Below, in pieces: positions 44,452 to 52,687 of a stretch of DNA of 64,000 nt; the stretch's first letter is position 1; each line of letters begins with the position of its first letter. A program made the translations under genes and the position numbers. This stretch comes from Coprenecus sp964640305 (GTDB lineage: Bacteria > Bacteroidota > Bacteroidia > Bacteroidales > UBA932): positions 1 through 64,000 of the forward strand of contig CAZXFF010000005.1 in NCBI GenBank assembly GCA_964640305.1, written 5' to 3'. The notes under the pieces are model-generated. The model searched no databases and was not told the DNA's origin. It worked only from the letters and a program-made list of their open reading frames with translations.

Positions 44452-45081
44452 TTATACCTTTCCGTACAGCCTGAAATATACAGTGTCTATGATTTCCTGC
44501 TTGCGGTTTTCCAGGAAATCATCGATGTCGCATCCGGTACCCTTTCCTGCGTCTTCCATTATCGGCAAAGAAAGGAAAGTAACAAATGTCATTGTGAGGA
44601 TGTTGAAAAACAATTGCCCGAAATCCACCGGATTCATCCGTCCGGCTTCCATCTCGTTTTCCAGCCGCAGCCGGTGATGTCCGGCGATACCTCTGAGCAT
44701 AACCGTTGCGCTTTCCCTGTATTTTGCAAGAAGTTCCGGATTCTGACGCTGTACGTCATATATCATGGCCGGAAACCGTCTGTGTGCTTCGAAGTAGTCG
44801 AAGACTGTCGATATCCCGCCCTTGAGTGTTTCCCATATTCCAGTGTTCCCGGCAGTCATGACGGGGCGTATGGAAGTAAACAGTTCCTGAAGGTTCTTGT
44901 CCAGTACCTTCAGGAAAATCTGCTCCTTCGTCCTGAAATAGTAGTGGAGCATGGCATGCGTGACTCCGGCCATTTCGGCAATTTTCACTGTCGTGGCCAG
45001 AATGTATCCCTTTTCCAGAAACAGTTCCTCTGCCGCATCCATTATCCTTTGCTCTGTACCGCTGTTTGCCGTTCTGCCCAT
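44452..45081 (-). CDS. TetR/AcrR-family repressor of the efflux locus
   Basis: 209 aa. The N-terminal TetR HTH (AAEELFLEKGYILATTVKIAEMAGVTHAMLHYYFRTKE in the first 60 residues) has the conserved YYFRTKE recognition end. The C-terminal ligand domain is all-helical. ATG at 45081 is chosen by the HTH register and an AAAGGCGA ribosome-binding sequence. Its position next to an HlyD-ABC-TolC operon parallels E. coli CecR and YbhGFSR. Two near-identical palindromes at 44420-44435 and 45113-45128 are likely operators, implying autorepression and control of the pump. Confidence 0.9.
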   Translation of the reverse strand: MGRTANSGTEQRIMDAAEELFLEKGYILATTVKIAEMAGVTHAMLHYYFRTKEQIFLKVLDKNLQELFTSIRPVMTAGNTGIWETLKGGISTVFDYFEAHRRFPAMIYDVQRQNPELLAKYRESATVMLRGIAGHHRLRLENEMEAGRMNPVDFGQLFFNILTMTFVTFLSLPIMEDAGKGTGCDIDDFLENRKQEIIDTVYFRLYGKV

Positions 45082-45107
45082 AGGTCGCCTTTGTTTATAC
45101 TGACAAG

Positions 45108-45128
45108 TATGTTTAACAATTTTGTGAA
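45108..45128. promoter_or_regulatory. Putative TetR operator upstream of tetR
   Basis: TATGTTTAACAATT (45108-45121) is repeated exactly from 44415. The imperfect palindrome TTAACAATTTTGTGAA (45113-45128) lies between the tetR -7 box and its start codon, where bound repressor would block transcription. Confidence 0.6.
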
Positions 45129-45135
45129 TACAATG

Positions 45136-45143
45136 CAAAAATA
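45136..45143 (-). promoter_or_regulatory. -7 box of tetR
   Basis: TATTTTTG on the minus strand, 54 bp before the tetR ATG, just after the tcdA terminator stem. Confidence 0.55.
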
Positions 45144-45178
45144 TAATCCGTTTTCCTGAAATGCAAGAAAAACGGATT
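45141..45178 (-). terminator. Terminator of the mazG-tcdA operon
   Basis: Perfect 10-bp stem AATCCGTTTT/AAAACGGATT (45145-45154 and 45169-45178) with a 14-nt loop, followed on the minus strand by a T-rich tract that doubles as the tetR -7 box. Confidence 0.75.
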
Positions 45179-45189
45179 GAATTTTCAGA

Positions 45190-45954
45190 TTATTTGCCGG
45201 TGATGTGCCGTATGGCTACCTGTGCGCAGATACATCCGAATACTGCGGGGAGATAGGATATTGTCCCGACCTGGGATTTTTTGTTCCTTTCCCCGTCGGT
45301 AGGGACTATTGCCTCCCTCTCGGGAAGTTCTTCGGAAAATACCACAGGGAATCCTTTGGATATGCCTTCCTTGCGCAGCCGTTTACGGATCATGTAGGCC
45401 AAAGGACAGTTATAGGATTTAGACAGGTCTGCAATCCGGACTTTCGTAGCATCTAATTTTGCACCGGATCCCATTGATGACACCAAAGGGATGCCTTTTC
45501 TGTAGCAATATGAAATCAGTGCTATTTTCGGAGCAAGAGTGTCAATGGCATCTATCAGGAAATCAATCCTGCCCCCGAATCCTGCTATGGCTGCGGCAAT
45601 GGTGTCTCCGGCATTCTCTTCAGTGAGGTATTCCGGGATACGGATAACGTTCAAGGCTGGATTTATGTCCAGCAATCTTTCCTCCATTACCTCGCACTTA
45701 CGTCTTCCGAGGGTGGATACTTTTGCAAGTAGCTGGCGGTTACGGTTCGAATTGCTGACCACGTCGGAGTCGATTATCACGATGTTGCCTACTCCAGCGC
45801 GGACAATCATTTCCGCAGCGTATGCACCGACACCTCCGAGTCCGGCTATCACGACGACGGATTCTGCCATACGGTCAAGTGCTTCCCTTCCGACAAGCAG
45901 TTCCGTCCTTTCAAGCCATTCCCGTCCTGTATTCTTCTCTGCCGTGTTTTCCAT
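45190..45954 (-). CDS. tcdA: tRNA threonylcarbamoyladenosine dehydratase TcdA
   Basis: 254 aa of the ThiF/E1-like superfamily. The ATP-binding GLGGVGAYAAEM motif, DSDVVSNSNRNRQ (adenylation Asp and Arg) and SMGSGAKLDATKVRI are diagnostic of TcdA/CsdL rather than ThiF or MoeB. The enzyme cyclises t6A37 to ct6A on tRNAs, acting after TsaD. It follows mazG by 9 bp and ends in a strong terminator, so the two form an operon of unrelated housekeeping functions. Confidence 0.95.
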   Translation of the reverse strand: MENTAEKNTGREWLERTELLVGREALDRMAESVVVIAGLGGVGAYAAEMIVRAGVGNIVIIDSDVVSNSNRNRQLLAKVSTLGRRKCEVMEERLLDINPALNVIRIPEYLTEENAGDTIAAAIAGFGGRIDFLIDAIDTLAPKIALISYCYRKGIPLVSSMGSGAKLDATKVRIADLSKSYNCPLAYMIRKRLRKEGISKGFPVVFSEELPEREAIVPTDGERNKKSQVGTISYLPAVFGCICAQVAIRHITGK

Positions 45955-45963
45955 GGGTGCCGC

Positions 45964-46809
45964 TTACCTCTTTTCCAGTTTCTTGGCTTCTTCCCAGATT
46001 TCATCCATTTCCGCAATGGTCATATCTTTCAATGAACGGCCCTGGCGGATGGTGTGCTCTTCCAGGTATGTAAACCTGCTTCGGAATTTTGCACATGTCT
46101 TTTCCAGTGCAGTGTCCGGGTTGAGGTCGTATAGTCTGGCAGCATTTACAATCGAGAACAGGTAATCGCCCAGTTCGTTCTCAGCTCTTGCAGCGGCAGA
46201 CGCCATCTGTTCCCGGTCACCGGAACGTCTTGCTTCTTCCATTGCCGCCAGTTCCGTACGGAATTCCCCCAGTTCTTCTGCGACCTTGTCCCAGACCTGG
46301 TCCTTCTGTTCCCAGTCGAATCCTACAGCACGGGCCTTGTCTTGCATCCTGTATGCCTTCAGCAGGGGAGGGAGGGTTACTGGTACTCCGGAAAGCACCC
46401 TCTTGTTGCCATCCTTTTCCTTCGTCTTGAGTTCTTCCCAGTTCTGGACTACTTCATCCGAGCCGGATACCTTTACGTCCCCGAAAACGTGGGGGTGCCG
46501 GTAGACAAGTTTGTCGCACAGGCGGTTGATTACATCGACAATATCGAATTCCCCCTGTTCTGCCCCTATTTTTGCATAGAATACGACGTGAAGGAGGAGG
46601 TCGCCCAGTTCTTTGGAAATTTCCTTGAGGTCGCTGTGCATGATTGCATCGCTCAGTTCATAGGTCTCTTCGATTGTCTGGGGACGGAGAGACTCCATTG
46701 TCTGCTTGCGGTCCCATGGACATTTTTCCCTAAGCTCGTCAAGTATGTCGATCAGGCGGCCGAAAGCCTCCAGTTTGGCCTGCCTGGTAGTCATTTCGTT
46801 TCTGCTCAT
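45964..46809 (-). CDS. mazG: Nucleoside triphosphate pyrophosphohydrolase MazG
   Basis: 281 aa, two MazG repeats. The first has CPWDRKQTMESL, EETYELSDAI and KELGDLLLHVVF, the Mg2+-binding EExxE/ExxD pattern; the second spans ~160-250 with EELGEFRTEL and ENELGDYLFSIV. It removes non-canonical or alarmone-related NTPs by hydrolysing them to NMP and PPi. It is the first gene of the mazG-tcdA operon, with promoter TATTTTTG at 46840-46847. Confidence 0.96.
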   Translation of the reverse strand: MSRNEMTTRQAKLEAFGRLIDILDELREKCPWDRKQTMESLRPQTIEETYELSDAIMHSDLKEISKELGDLLLHVVFYAKIGAEQGEFDIVDVINRLCDKLVYRHPHVFGDVKVSGSDEVVQNWEELKTKEKDGNKRVLSGVPVTLPPLLKAYRMQDKARAVGFDWEQKDQVWDKVAEELGEFRTELAAMEEARRSGDREQMASAAARAENELGDYLFSIVNAARLYDLNPDTALEKTCAKFRSRFTYLEEHTIRQGRSLKDMTIAEMDEIWEEAKKLEKR

Positions 46810-46839
46810 GGTGTGTGAATTTTAGGACCGTAAAGATAG

Positions 46840-46847
46840 CAAAAATA
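46840..46847 (-). promoter_or_regulatory. -7 box of mazG
   Basis: TATTTTTG on the minus strand, 30 bp before the mazG ATG. Confidence 0.6.
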
Positions 46848-47239
46848 GAGAGACGTCCAATGTCGGGCTGGATACTCAGGGATTTCCGGTTTGCATCTTC
46901 CATTCCGGGCGGCATTTCCATGATACCTCAGCCCGTGTACTTGCATGCCAGTGCACCTGGTGGAATCGTGCGCCTTCGCTGCTTCATGCCTCGATTCTTT
47001 GTATGTCCTTTCTTTGCATGTCGTTGCCTGTCGCCCTCGCTGTTCGTCGCCCTTGTTGCTTTGCAATCAGTAACTTTGAATCCCCGAATTTCCGCACCGT
47101 CCAGATCCCCTTTTCATACCGCATCCGCTCCCCCTTCCTTTTCCGTACCGCCCTGAACTCCTCGCAACTCATCCTCACCGATCCGTGCCGCCCGACTCAT
47201 CAACCTCCTTCCCACACTGCATTCCATGCGCCTCTTTCT
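46848..47239. other. Gene-free pyrimidine-rich stretch
   Basis: About 390 bp between the mazG promoter and the first repeat module. The plus strand is C/T-rich with no start codon backed by a ribosome-binding site and no frame with a protein-like composition. I see no RNA gene. It may be the outer flank of the composite repeat that follows. Confidence 0.5.
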
Positions 47240-47278
47240 CCACACCGCCCGGAATATGCCGAATAATGGGCGTTGTGG
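47240..47278 (+). repeat. Hairpin module of composite repeat, copy A
   Basis: CCACACCGCCC/GGGCGTTGTGG (47240-47250 and 47268-47278; 10 of 11 pairs). The same hairpin is at 60592-60630 on the other strand, where it is perfect. Confidence 0.75.
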
Positions 47279-47328
47279 AATCATTTGCACAGTGCATACC
47301 ACGCTCATAGCAGCATATCCACTGGTGT

Positions 47329-47412
47329 GCTTCCGCAGGTGTACTACGCGATTTTCGGTAATGCACTGGAGCACAGATGATTGCAGAGATTGCACCGGTT
47401 CACCTGCGGAGG
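47329..47412 (+). repeat. 84-bp inverted-end module, copy A1
   Basis: Bounded by CCGCAGGTG (47333-47341) and CACCTGCGG (47401-47409). The first 55 bp are repeated without change at 47470-47524 and the last 29 bp recur at 47625-47653. Related modules at 60320-60402 and 60461-60543 are inverted. Confidence 0.85.
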
Positions 47413-47469
47413 AAAAAGGAGGGCACACCATGGCGAGAGTGCGTTCTGGGGCACATTCGCAGACACAAG

Positions 47470-47653
47470 GCTTCCGCAGGTGTACTACGCGATTTTCGGT
47501 AATGCACTGGAGCACAGATGATTGNNNNNNNNNNNNNNNNNNNNNNNNNNNNNNNNNNNNNNNNNNNNNNNNNNNNNNNNNNNNNNNNNNNNNNNNNNNN
47601 NNNNNNNNNNNNNNNNNNNNNNNNCAGAGATTGCACCGGTTCACCTGCGGAGG
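47470..47653 (+). repeat. 84-bp inverted-end module, copy A2, split by an assembly gap
   Basis: 47470-47524 is identical to 47329-47383, and 47625-47653 matches 47384-47412. The 100 Ns sit exactly at the internal join, so the gap probably hides further tandem modules that the assembler could not resolve. Confidence 0.8.
47525..47624. other. Assembly gap (100 N)
   Basis: Exactly 100 Ns, a conventional scaffold-gap size, located inside a repeated module. True length is unknown. Confidence 0.97.
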
Positions 47654-47718
47654 GAGGTAGAGCAGGAGGAGGGGGAAAGATCCATTGTGGAGGAAGGTGG
47701 AGGGCGGAATGCAACGAG
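47636..47718 (+). repeat. Purine-rich block of composite repeat, copy A
   Basis: 83 bp that match the reverse complement of 60145-60227 at 76 of 83 positions with no gaps. It begins with the end of the inverted-end module and continues into G/A-rich DNA. The two copies are 12.4 kb apart and inverted. Confidence 0.85.
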
Positions 47719-47855
47719 AGGGCGTTCTTGAGTACATCGGCTGCTGGAGGAGTACTGCTAGGGTGGAGGAGAGGATAAGTCTGGAGTGAGTTGCCGGAGC
47801 TGGGGAGGGAAGTCGGTTTGGGATTGGATGTCGGTTGGAGATGAGGGGGTGGAGG

Positions 47856-48125
47856 TTATCTGCGTGGGGTCTCTTGTGGGATGGAGGTGTCGGGATTGCA
47901 GGTCTTTCCAGTCTGGATGTACGGGGCGCTATGGCCAGTGGTAGCAGTTGGTTGTGGCTGGGTAGGCTGGGGTGTGGATGTTCCGGATTTGCTTTCCTGC
48001 TCTGCTGCGAGTTTCCGGCGGTATGCATCCAGGCGTTTTTTCCATGCCGCTCGTTTTGCCTTTTCAGCAGCAGCTTTGCGCTGAAGGTATTCGTCGTACC
48101 GTTTTTCCAGATAGTTGTCAGCCAT
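47856..48125 (-). CDS. Small charged helical protein, unknown
   Basis: 89 aa from the ATG at 48125. The first ~45 residues form a strongly charged helix (NYLEKRYDEYLQRKAAAEKA, then KKRLDAYRRKLAAEQE), and the rest is a Thr/Pro/Gln-rich disordered tail. A TATCTTTG box ends 6 nt before the ATG, which supports expression. The codon pattern of the first half looks genuine; the tail runs toward the repeat block and may be an extension by repeat DNA. No function recognised. Confidence 0.6.
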   Translation of the reverse strand: MADNYLEKRYDEYLQRKAAAEKAKRAAWKKRLDAYRRKLAAEQESKSGTSTPQPTQPQPTATTGHSAPYIQTGKTCNPDTSIPQETPRR

Positions 48126-48131
48126 ACAGGG

Positions 48132-48139
48132 CAAAGATA
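48132..48139 (-). promoter_or_regulatory. -7 box of the small charged protein gene
   Basis: TATCTTTG on the minus strand with only 6 nt before the ATG. Confidence 0.55.
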
Positions 48140-48651
48140 GGGAAATATTTCTGAAACTGTCATGGAATATGCTGAAGATGCACGCCTTTTATATCTTCAG
48201 GAGCATGCTCCAGCAGCATAGGGGAGGAAATAGTTGCGAAGAGGGTAAAGTCATGGATGTCCAGGAGCATGAATCTCCCGGATTATGCCCAACTGCTTTT
48301 CGGGAGAACAGGGAGCATTGTGTCAAACTTCTTCGAACCGGCATTCTCATGATAACAGTACGGTTTGCCCGTCTTTTCCGGGCGGGTGTCGGCCAATGGT
48401 TGTAATCTTTTCTGGACTGGAGCATGGTGTTGGTGCTTTATGCTTGATTATCAATGAGTTGTAAGAGGAAGCGTGAATTTGAGGGTTTTAAAACGTGTCA
48501 AATCCACACTTTGAAAGGAAAATCTGTTGATAATTAGGAATTTACAAATGCCGGACGTGCTCGGGCAATAAAATTCCTGACCGGACCCGGAGCATCGGTG
48601 TGCAGGAGGGACGATGTCAGATCAATGCAGGCGGCTTAGGATAATTTTTTC
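48140..48651. other. Gene-free intergenic stretch with short palindromes
   Basis: About 510 bp with no convincing gene. It contains a perfect 12-bp palindrome GGAGCATGCTCC near 48199 with the string GGAGCATG recurring near 48262 and 48416, and an inverted repeat GTGAATTTGA/TCAAATCCAC (48473-48482 and 48498-48507, 9 of 10 matched). The function is unknown. Confidence 0.45.
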
Positions 48652-48659
48652 TAATTTTG
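48652..48659 (+). promoter_or_regulatory. -7 box of the coiled-coil membrane protein gene
   Basis: TAATTTTG ends 6 nt before the ATG at 48666. Confidence 0.55.
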
Positions 48660-48665
48660 CAGACT

Positions 48666-49397
48666 ATGGATTGGGACTTCATTATTCAATGCGTACTTGC
48701 ACTCGGGTTTTCTTTCACGTTGCTGGCACTTCTCGATGCCCGCATGAAGTTGAGGGATCTGAGGAAGAAGAATTCCCGGTATTACAGCATTTCCAAAGGT
48801 CTTGAAGACGATACATCGAAACAAAGGGATGTAATCGAGGAGCAGAGCGGAACAATCAGGGAGCAGAGGCAAGAAATAGAAAGTCTGGAGGCGGAGTTGA
48901 GCGAGAGCAAGGCGATGGCCAGGATGCTTATGGAACGTAACGTAAGCGATGATGGTGCTGGTAATTACGATGCGGGAGTGAGGCCATTGACCCAAAGACT
49001 GCTTATGCTTTCGGACGAGCTTGCCAACGTTTACTACGAGAGTTCTTCACGCCCGGAGACAATGAGCCAAAGGATAAAGCAGACCCTTCACGCAGTACTT
49101 ACAGGCCGAGATGCTCTGGAACAGATAAATTCATTAATAGAAGCATCGTATCCAGGTTTTCTGGAAGACCTGAATTCTGCATTTCCTTGGATGACTGAAG
49201 ACGACCGCCAGCTCATTTCACTTATGTGCTGCGGTATTTCCCCAAATGCTGTCAGTGTCATACTCGGCATGGACCTCAACCGGCTCAATAAATGGAAAAC
49301 GAGGCTGGCAAAGCAGATGAACGCTCCCGTACGACTATCCAAGTTCCTCAATGAAAAACTCCTCGACTACTGCAATGAGGCACCTCCGGTATCCTGA
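48666..49397 (+). CDS. Membrane-anchored coiled-coil protein with C-terminal HTH-like region
   Basis: 243 aa. One N-terminal membrane helix (DFIIQCVLALGFSFTLLALL) is followed by a charged coiled coil (~30-85), a helical linker and a C-terminal region (~165-230) reading LISLMCCGISPNAVSVIL then LNKWKTRLAKQM. This resembles the LuxR-like C-terminal helices at the end of Bacteroidota membrane regulators with TPR domains, although no TPR is present here. It could be a membrane-tethered DNA-binding regulator of the neighbouring envelope genes; unproven. ATG at 48666 is used rather than an in-frame TTG inside the promoter. Confidence 0.75.
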   Translation: MDWDFIIQCVLALGFSFTLLALLDARMKLRDLRKKNSRYYSISKGLEDDTSKQRDVIEEQSGTIREQRQEIESLEAELSESKAMARMLMERNVSDDGAGNYDAGVRPLTQRLLMLSDELANVYYESSSRPETMSQRIKQTLHAVLTGRDALEQINSLIEASYPGFLEDLNSAFPWMTEDDRQLISLMCCGISPNAVSVILGMDLNRLNKWKTRLAKQMNAPVRLSKFLNEKLLDYCNEAPPVS

Positions 49398-49450
49398 CGG
49401 ACAATTTTGAACTTCTTTCAGGAGGAACTATAGTTTATAACAAATTATCA

Positions 49451-49458
49451 TATCTTTG
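49451..49458 (+). promoter_or_regulatory. -7 box of the outer-membrane protein gene
   Basis: TATCTTTG 40 bp before the ATG at 49499. A second match TAAATTTG lies at 49466-49473. Confidence 0.5.
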
Positions 49459-49498
49459 CGGCCATTAAATTTGTATTGGAATTCATAGCATTACTGAC

Positions 49499-50053
49499 AT
49501 GAAAAGACTTGTACCGATAATTGTTCTTATACTGATTACCTTCACGTCTGCACTCGCAAAACCATTCTCCGAGACTGCCGACACCGCCATGGTTTCTTCA
49601 AATAAACCAACAGCCGTATCCAATCATTCTTTTTCCCTGCAGATTGTAGGTATAGAGTACGGCTACGAGCAGAAACTCGGAGGAAGCTTCTCGATGGTAT
49701 TCCGTGCAGGACTGGTACCATCCGGAATATCTTATTTCTGTGATCTGTACAATACGGCATTCAGTTTCAAGTCCAGCCTCGGCGTCACTGTCGAACCACG
49801 TTTCTACACCAACTTCGGACGTCGTGCCAGACTTGGCAAAAACACATTCAAGAACTCGGCTGACTTCGTAGCATTGAAACTGCAGGGTTCAATGCCGGGA
49901 GGACTGGACCTTAGTCTGACCCCGATGTACGGAATCCGCAGAGTCTGGGGCAAGCATTGGTTCGGAGAATTTACTGCCGGCTGTCGGATAGGTTTTGGCT
50001 CAGGCATGTATTTGGCTCCACACATACAGTACCGGTTGGGCTTCGTCTTCTAG
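49499..50053 (+). CDS. Outer-membrane beta-barrel-like hypothetical protein
   Basis: 184 aa with a signal peptide (MKRLVPIIVLILITFTSALA). The mature part consists of alternating beta strands (SFSLQIVGIEYGYEQKLG, SMVFRAGLVP, HIQYRLGFVF) and ends in phenylalanine, the usual barrel-assembly signal. Probably a small eight-stranded barrel with a signal-like Ser/Thr linker at the start. Function unknown. It follows the coiled-coil regulator gene by ~100 bp and has its own promoter. Confidence 0.75.
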   Translation: MKRLVPIIVLILITFTSALAKPFSETADTAMVSSNKPTAVSNHSFSLQIVGIEYGYEQKLGGSFSMVFRAGLVPSGISYFCDLYNTAFSFKSSLGVTVEPRFYTNFGRRARLGKNTFKNSADFVALKLQGSMPGGLDLSLTPMYGIRRVWGKHWFGEFTAGCRIGFGSGMYLAPHIQYRLGFVF

Positions 50054-50197
50054 AGTAATGCGGATTGATTCCGCAGTACTTCCCCTGAACATAAAAGACT
50101 TCCGCTCCTGAGTCAGTAGTATCTGATAATCAGGGATTTTTGATTCGAAAAAACTTCCGTAAGCATCTTTCCTGTTGCATCGCTCTCGCACTGCGCA

Positions 50198-50205
50198 TAA
50201 TTTTG
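50198..50205 (+). promoter_or_regulatory. -7 box of the FtsX-type permease gene
   Basis: TAATTTTG, 43 bp before the ATG at 50249. Confidence 0.5.
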
Positions 50206-50248
50206 CGTAAAAACTGACAATCAACAAAACCAAAGTAAGCGATAAGCT

Positions 50249-52609
50249 ATGAGACGGATACGATTCAACCGGCATACCATCTTCTCCGCTGTCCTGAATG
50301 TGACGGGACTCACCCTTGCCCTCTCAGTGTTCATGATACTGATGGTACAGGTAATGTACGACTGGAGATACGACAGGTGTTATCCAGGACATGATAATAT
50401 ATACAGGCTAGAGTACCTAGAGTACACTGCACAAGAGGATCTCAGCTCTTATAGTGCAAACTGGTCCAGACCTATGATAACGATGGTGAAGACTGTCTTG
50501 CCGCAGGCAGAGGCAATAGGTACATACGTCTATAATAAAGGAAACATTGCTCCCATGCGGGAGACTGGAAGCGACAAGTCCGGAATAGACATTAAGTTTG
50601 CCGATTGTGATTACGACCTGCTGAAAGTATTTCCTTTCGAATTTACGGAAGGTGATACATCCCTGTTCAGTTCACCCGGCATGGCACTCATATCCGAAGA
50701 AGGAGCTGCCAGAATATTCGGGAAAGAGTCGCCGGTCGGAAAGGAAGTGGAATTCAGTTCTTCCACTCTGGTCAGGTACTTCCCCAAGCGCTTCACGATA
50801 GCGGGAGTATATCGGGATTTTCCGGAGAACTCAAGCATGGACCGGGAAATACTCGTCAACCTAGGCAATATCTCCATGAACAATACCGGAGAATGAGCCT
50901 ATTACTGCTATATAAAAACTTCCGACCATTATGGGCTGCAGTCTGTATTGGATTCCTTGGCTTGCAAAATGTCCAATGGAAATGAAAAAGCGGATTTCCG
51001 CCTTACACCTCTTCATGAAGCATACTACAATCAGAATGTTTCACCTGACAATATTGCAAAAGGCAGCCGTCCGATTACCATAACCCTTTTCTCTGTCGCT
51101 TTGTTGGTTCTGATAATTGCAGCCATAAACTTTATCAACTTTTCGATGGCCTCAGTCCCCTTCCGTATAAAGGGGCTCAATACCAGGAGAGTGGTCGGAG
51201 CGACCCGAAGCTGTCTGATATGGACACAACTTGGCTCTGCTTTCTCTTTGGTACTGACTGCTTTTATCCTCAGCGCAGTGGTGATGTCCATAGTCGCGGC
51301 CACAGGACTTGCTTCCTACATCTCCTGTCCGCTGAGAGTACAGGACAATCCGGCAGTACTGCTTATCGGCTTGGGAGCAGCAGCGGTTACGGCCCTCGTA
51401 GCCGGCATTCTCCCGGCCCGTTATAGTACATCTTTCAATCCGGCAATGGTACTGAAAGGTTCCTTCTCCCTCTCGTCCAGAGGCAGGAATCTGCGCTCCG
51501 CCCTCATAGGCATCCAGTATCTGATTTCATTTGTACTGATTATCTGCGCCCTCTTCATCACTCTGCAGGTGAAATACATGAAAGGTTTCGATATGGGCTA
51601 TGACCGGGAGCATATAATAGAGTTCAATATCTCGAACAATTACAGTTTCAGCAGAGAAAGTCTCCGTGAAATGCTTCTCCGGAATCCGGCAATTACAGAT
51701 GTTACATTCTCTGCATACTCCATAGCCTCAGAGACAAAGATGCCATGGGGCCGTTCGTTCAACGGAAAACCCGTCTATGTGGAATGTCTGCCGGTAGACC
51801 GCAACTTCATCTCCTTTTTCGGTCTGAAACTGACTGGCGGCAGGGATTTTCTTCCGTCGGACGACAGCAATCCGGACGGTGCTATGATTGTCAACCGTAC
51901 CTTCCTTGAAATGTACCCATTCTATCATATAGGATCTGCATTCTCCGGGCACACGGACAAATGCACCATCATAGGTTCCATCCAAGACTTCAATTTCGAG
52001 CCACTGCAGCACAGCATCGGCCCGTTCTGTCTGTACAGTTTCGGCAGTACTCCATGGTGGCAGCTGTCAACCGGCTACGCTAAGATAATCCCTGGAGACA
52101 TACCTTCGACATTCGAATTTATCCGAAAGGCTATCAATGAGTTGGACTCTTCCATAAATCCCGAGGACATTGATGTCCGCTTTCTCGATGCCACCATAGA
52201 AAGCCTTTATGCGAAGGAAGACCGGCTTGGCCGCATCATCACCACTGCATCCTGGATTTCATTACTGATTTCTGTCATCGGTATCCTTGGCCTCGTGTAC
52301 TTCGAGACTCAGTTCCGTCGCAAGGAGATAGCCTTACGGCGTGTACATGGGGCTTCGGTGAAGGAAATCCTCGTAATGATCAACCGTTACTACCTGAGCA
52401 TTACCGTTACCTGTTTCATAGTCACGGCTCCGATATCCATAGTCATAATCCGCCGTTGGGTGTCTTCCTTTCCGTACCGCAGCCCTATTCCCGTCTGGAT
52501 ATTCCTTGCAGCCCTTCTTCTGATCTTGCTTCTGACCTCCATTGCCGTAACAGTTCTCAGCCACCGTGCGGCATTGCGTAATCCGATAGATTCTATATCC
52601 ACGGAATAG
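50249..52609 (+). pseudogene. FtsX/MacB-type ABC permease interrupted by an in-frame TGA
   Basis: A ~786-codon frame of the Bacteroidota MacB/FtsX permease type, normal length for the family. It has an N-terminal helix, a MacB periplasmic-core domain (~45-275), three FtsX helices, a second periplasmic domain and a final four-helix FtsX part (RKEIALRRVHGASVKEIL). A TGA at 50894-50896 splits it after NNTGE. The same frame resumes at once with AYYCYIKTSD, so a TGG (Trp) to TGA change is likely. Unless read through or a sequencing error, the product is truncated before most membrane helices. No cognate ATPase lies next to it. Both halves are otherwise undegraded, so the mutation looks recent. Confidence 0.88.
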
Positions 52610-52660
52610 GCTTGTTTTTCCATATAGAGTCGGTATACTGCAGATATCGGATTTTTTCAC

Positions 52661-52668
52661 TAAATTTG
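52661..52668 (+). promoter_or_regulatory. -7 box of the patatin gene
   Basis: TAAATTTG, 19 bp before the ATG at 52688. Confidence 0.65.
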
Positions 52669-52687
52669 AAGTTTAAAAAACTTTTCT

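Noticed and set aside
47114..48163. A ~349-codon open frame on the minus strand across the 100-N gap
   Set aside because: It crosses unknown bases and repeat modules, has Pro/Ser/His-rich non-protein composition and no ribosome-binding site. Only the 48125-47856 frame in this region looks real.
50894..50896. TGA recoding (alternative genetic code or selenocysteine)
   Set aside because: Other intact genes in the window end in TGA, and there is no sign of a selenocysteine element; a nonsense mutation or base error is simpler.
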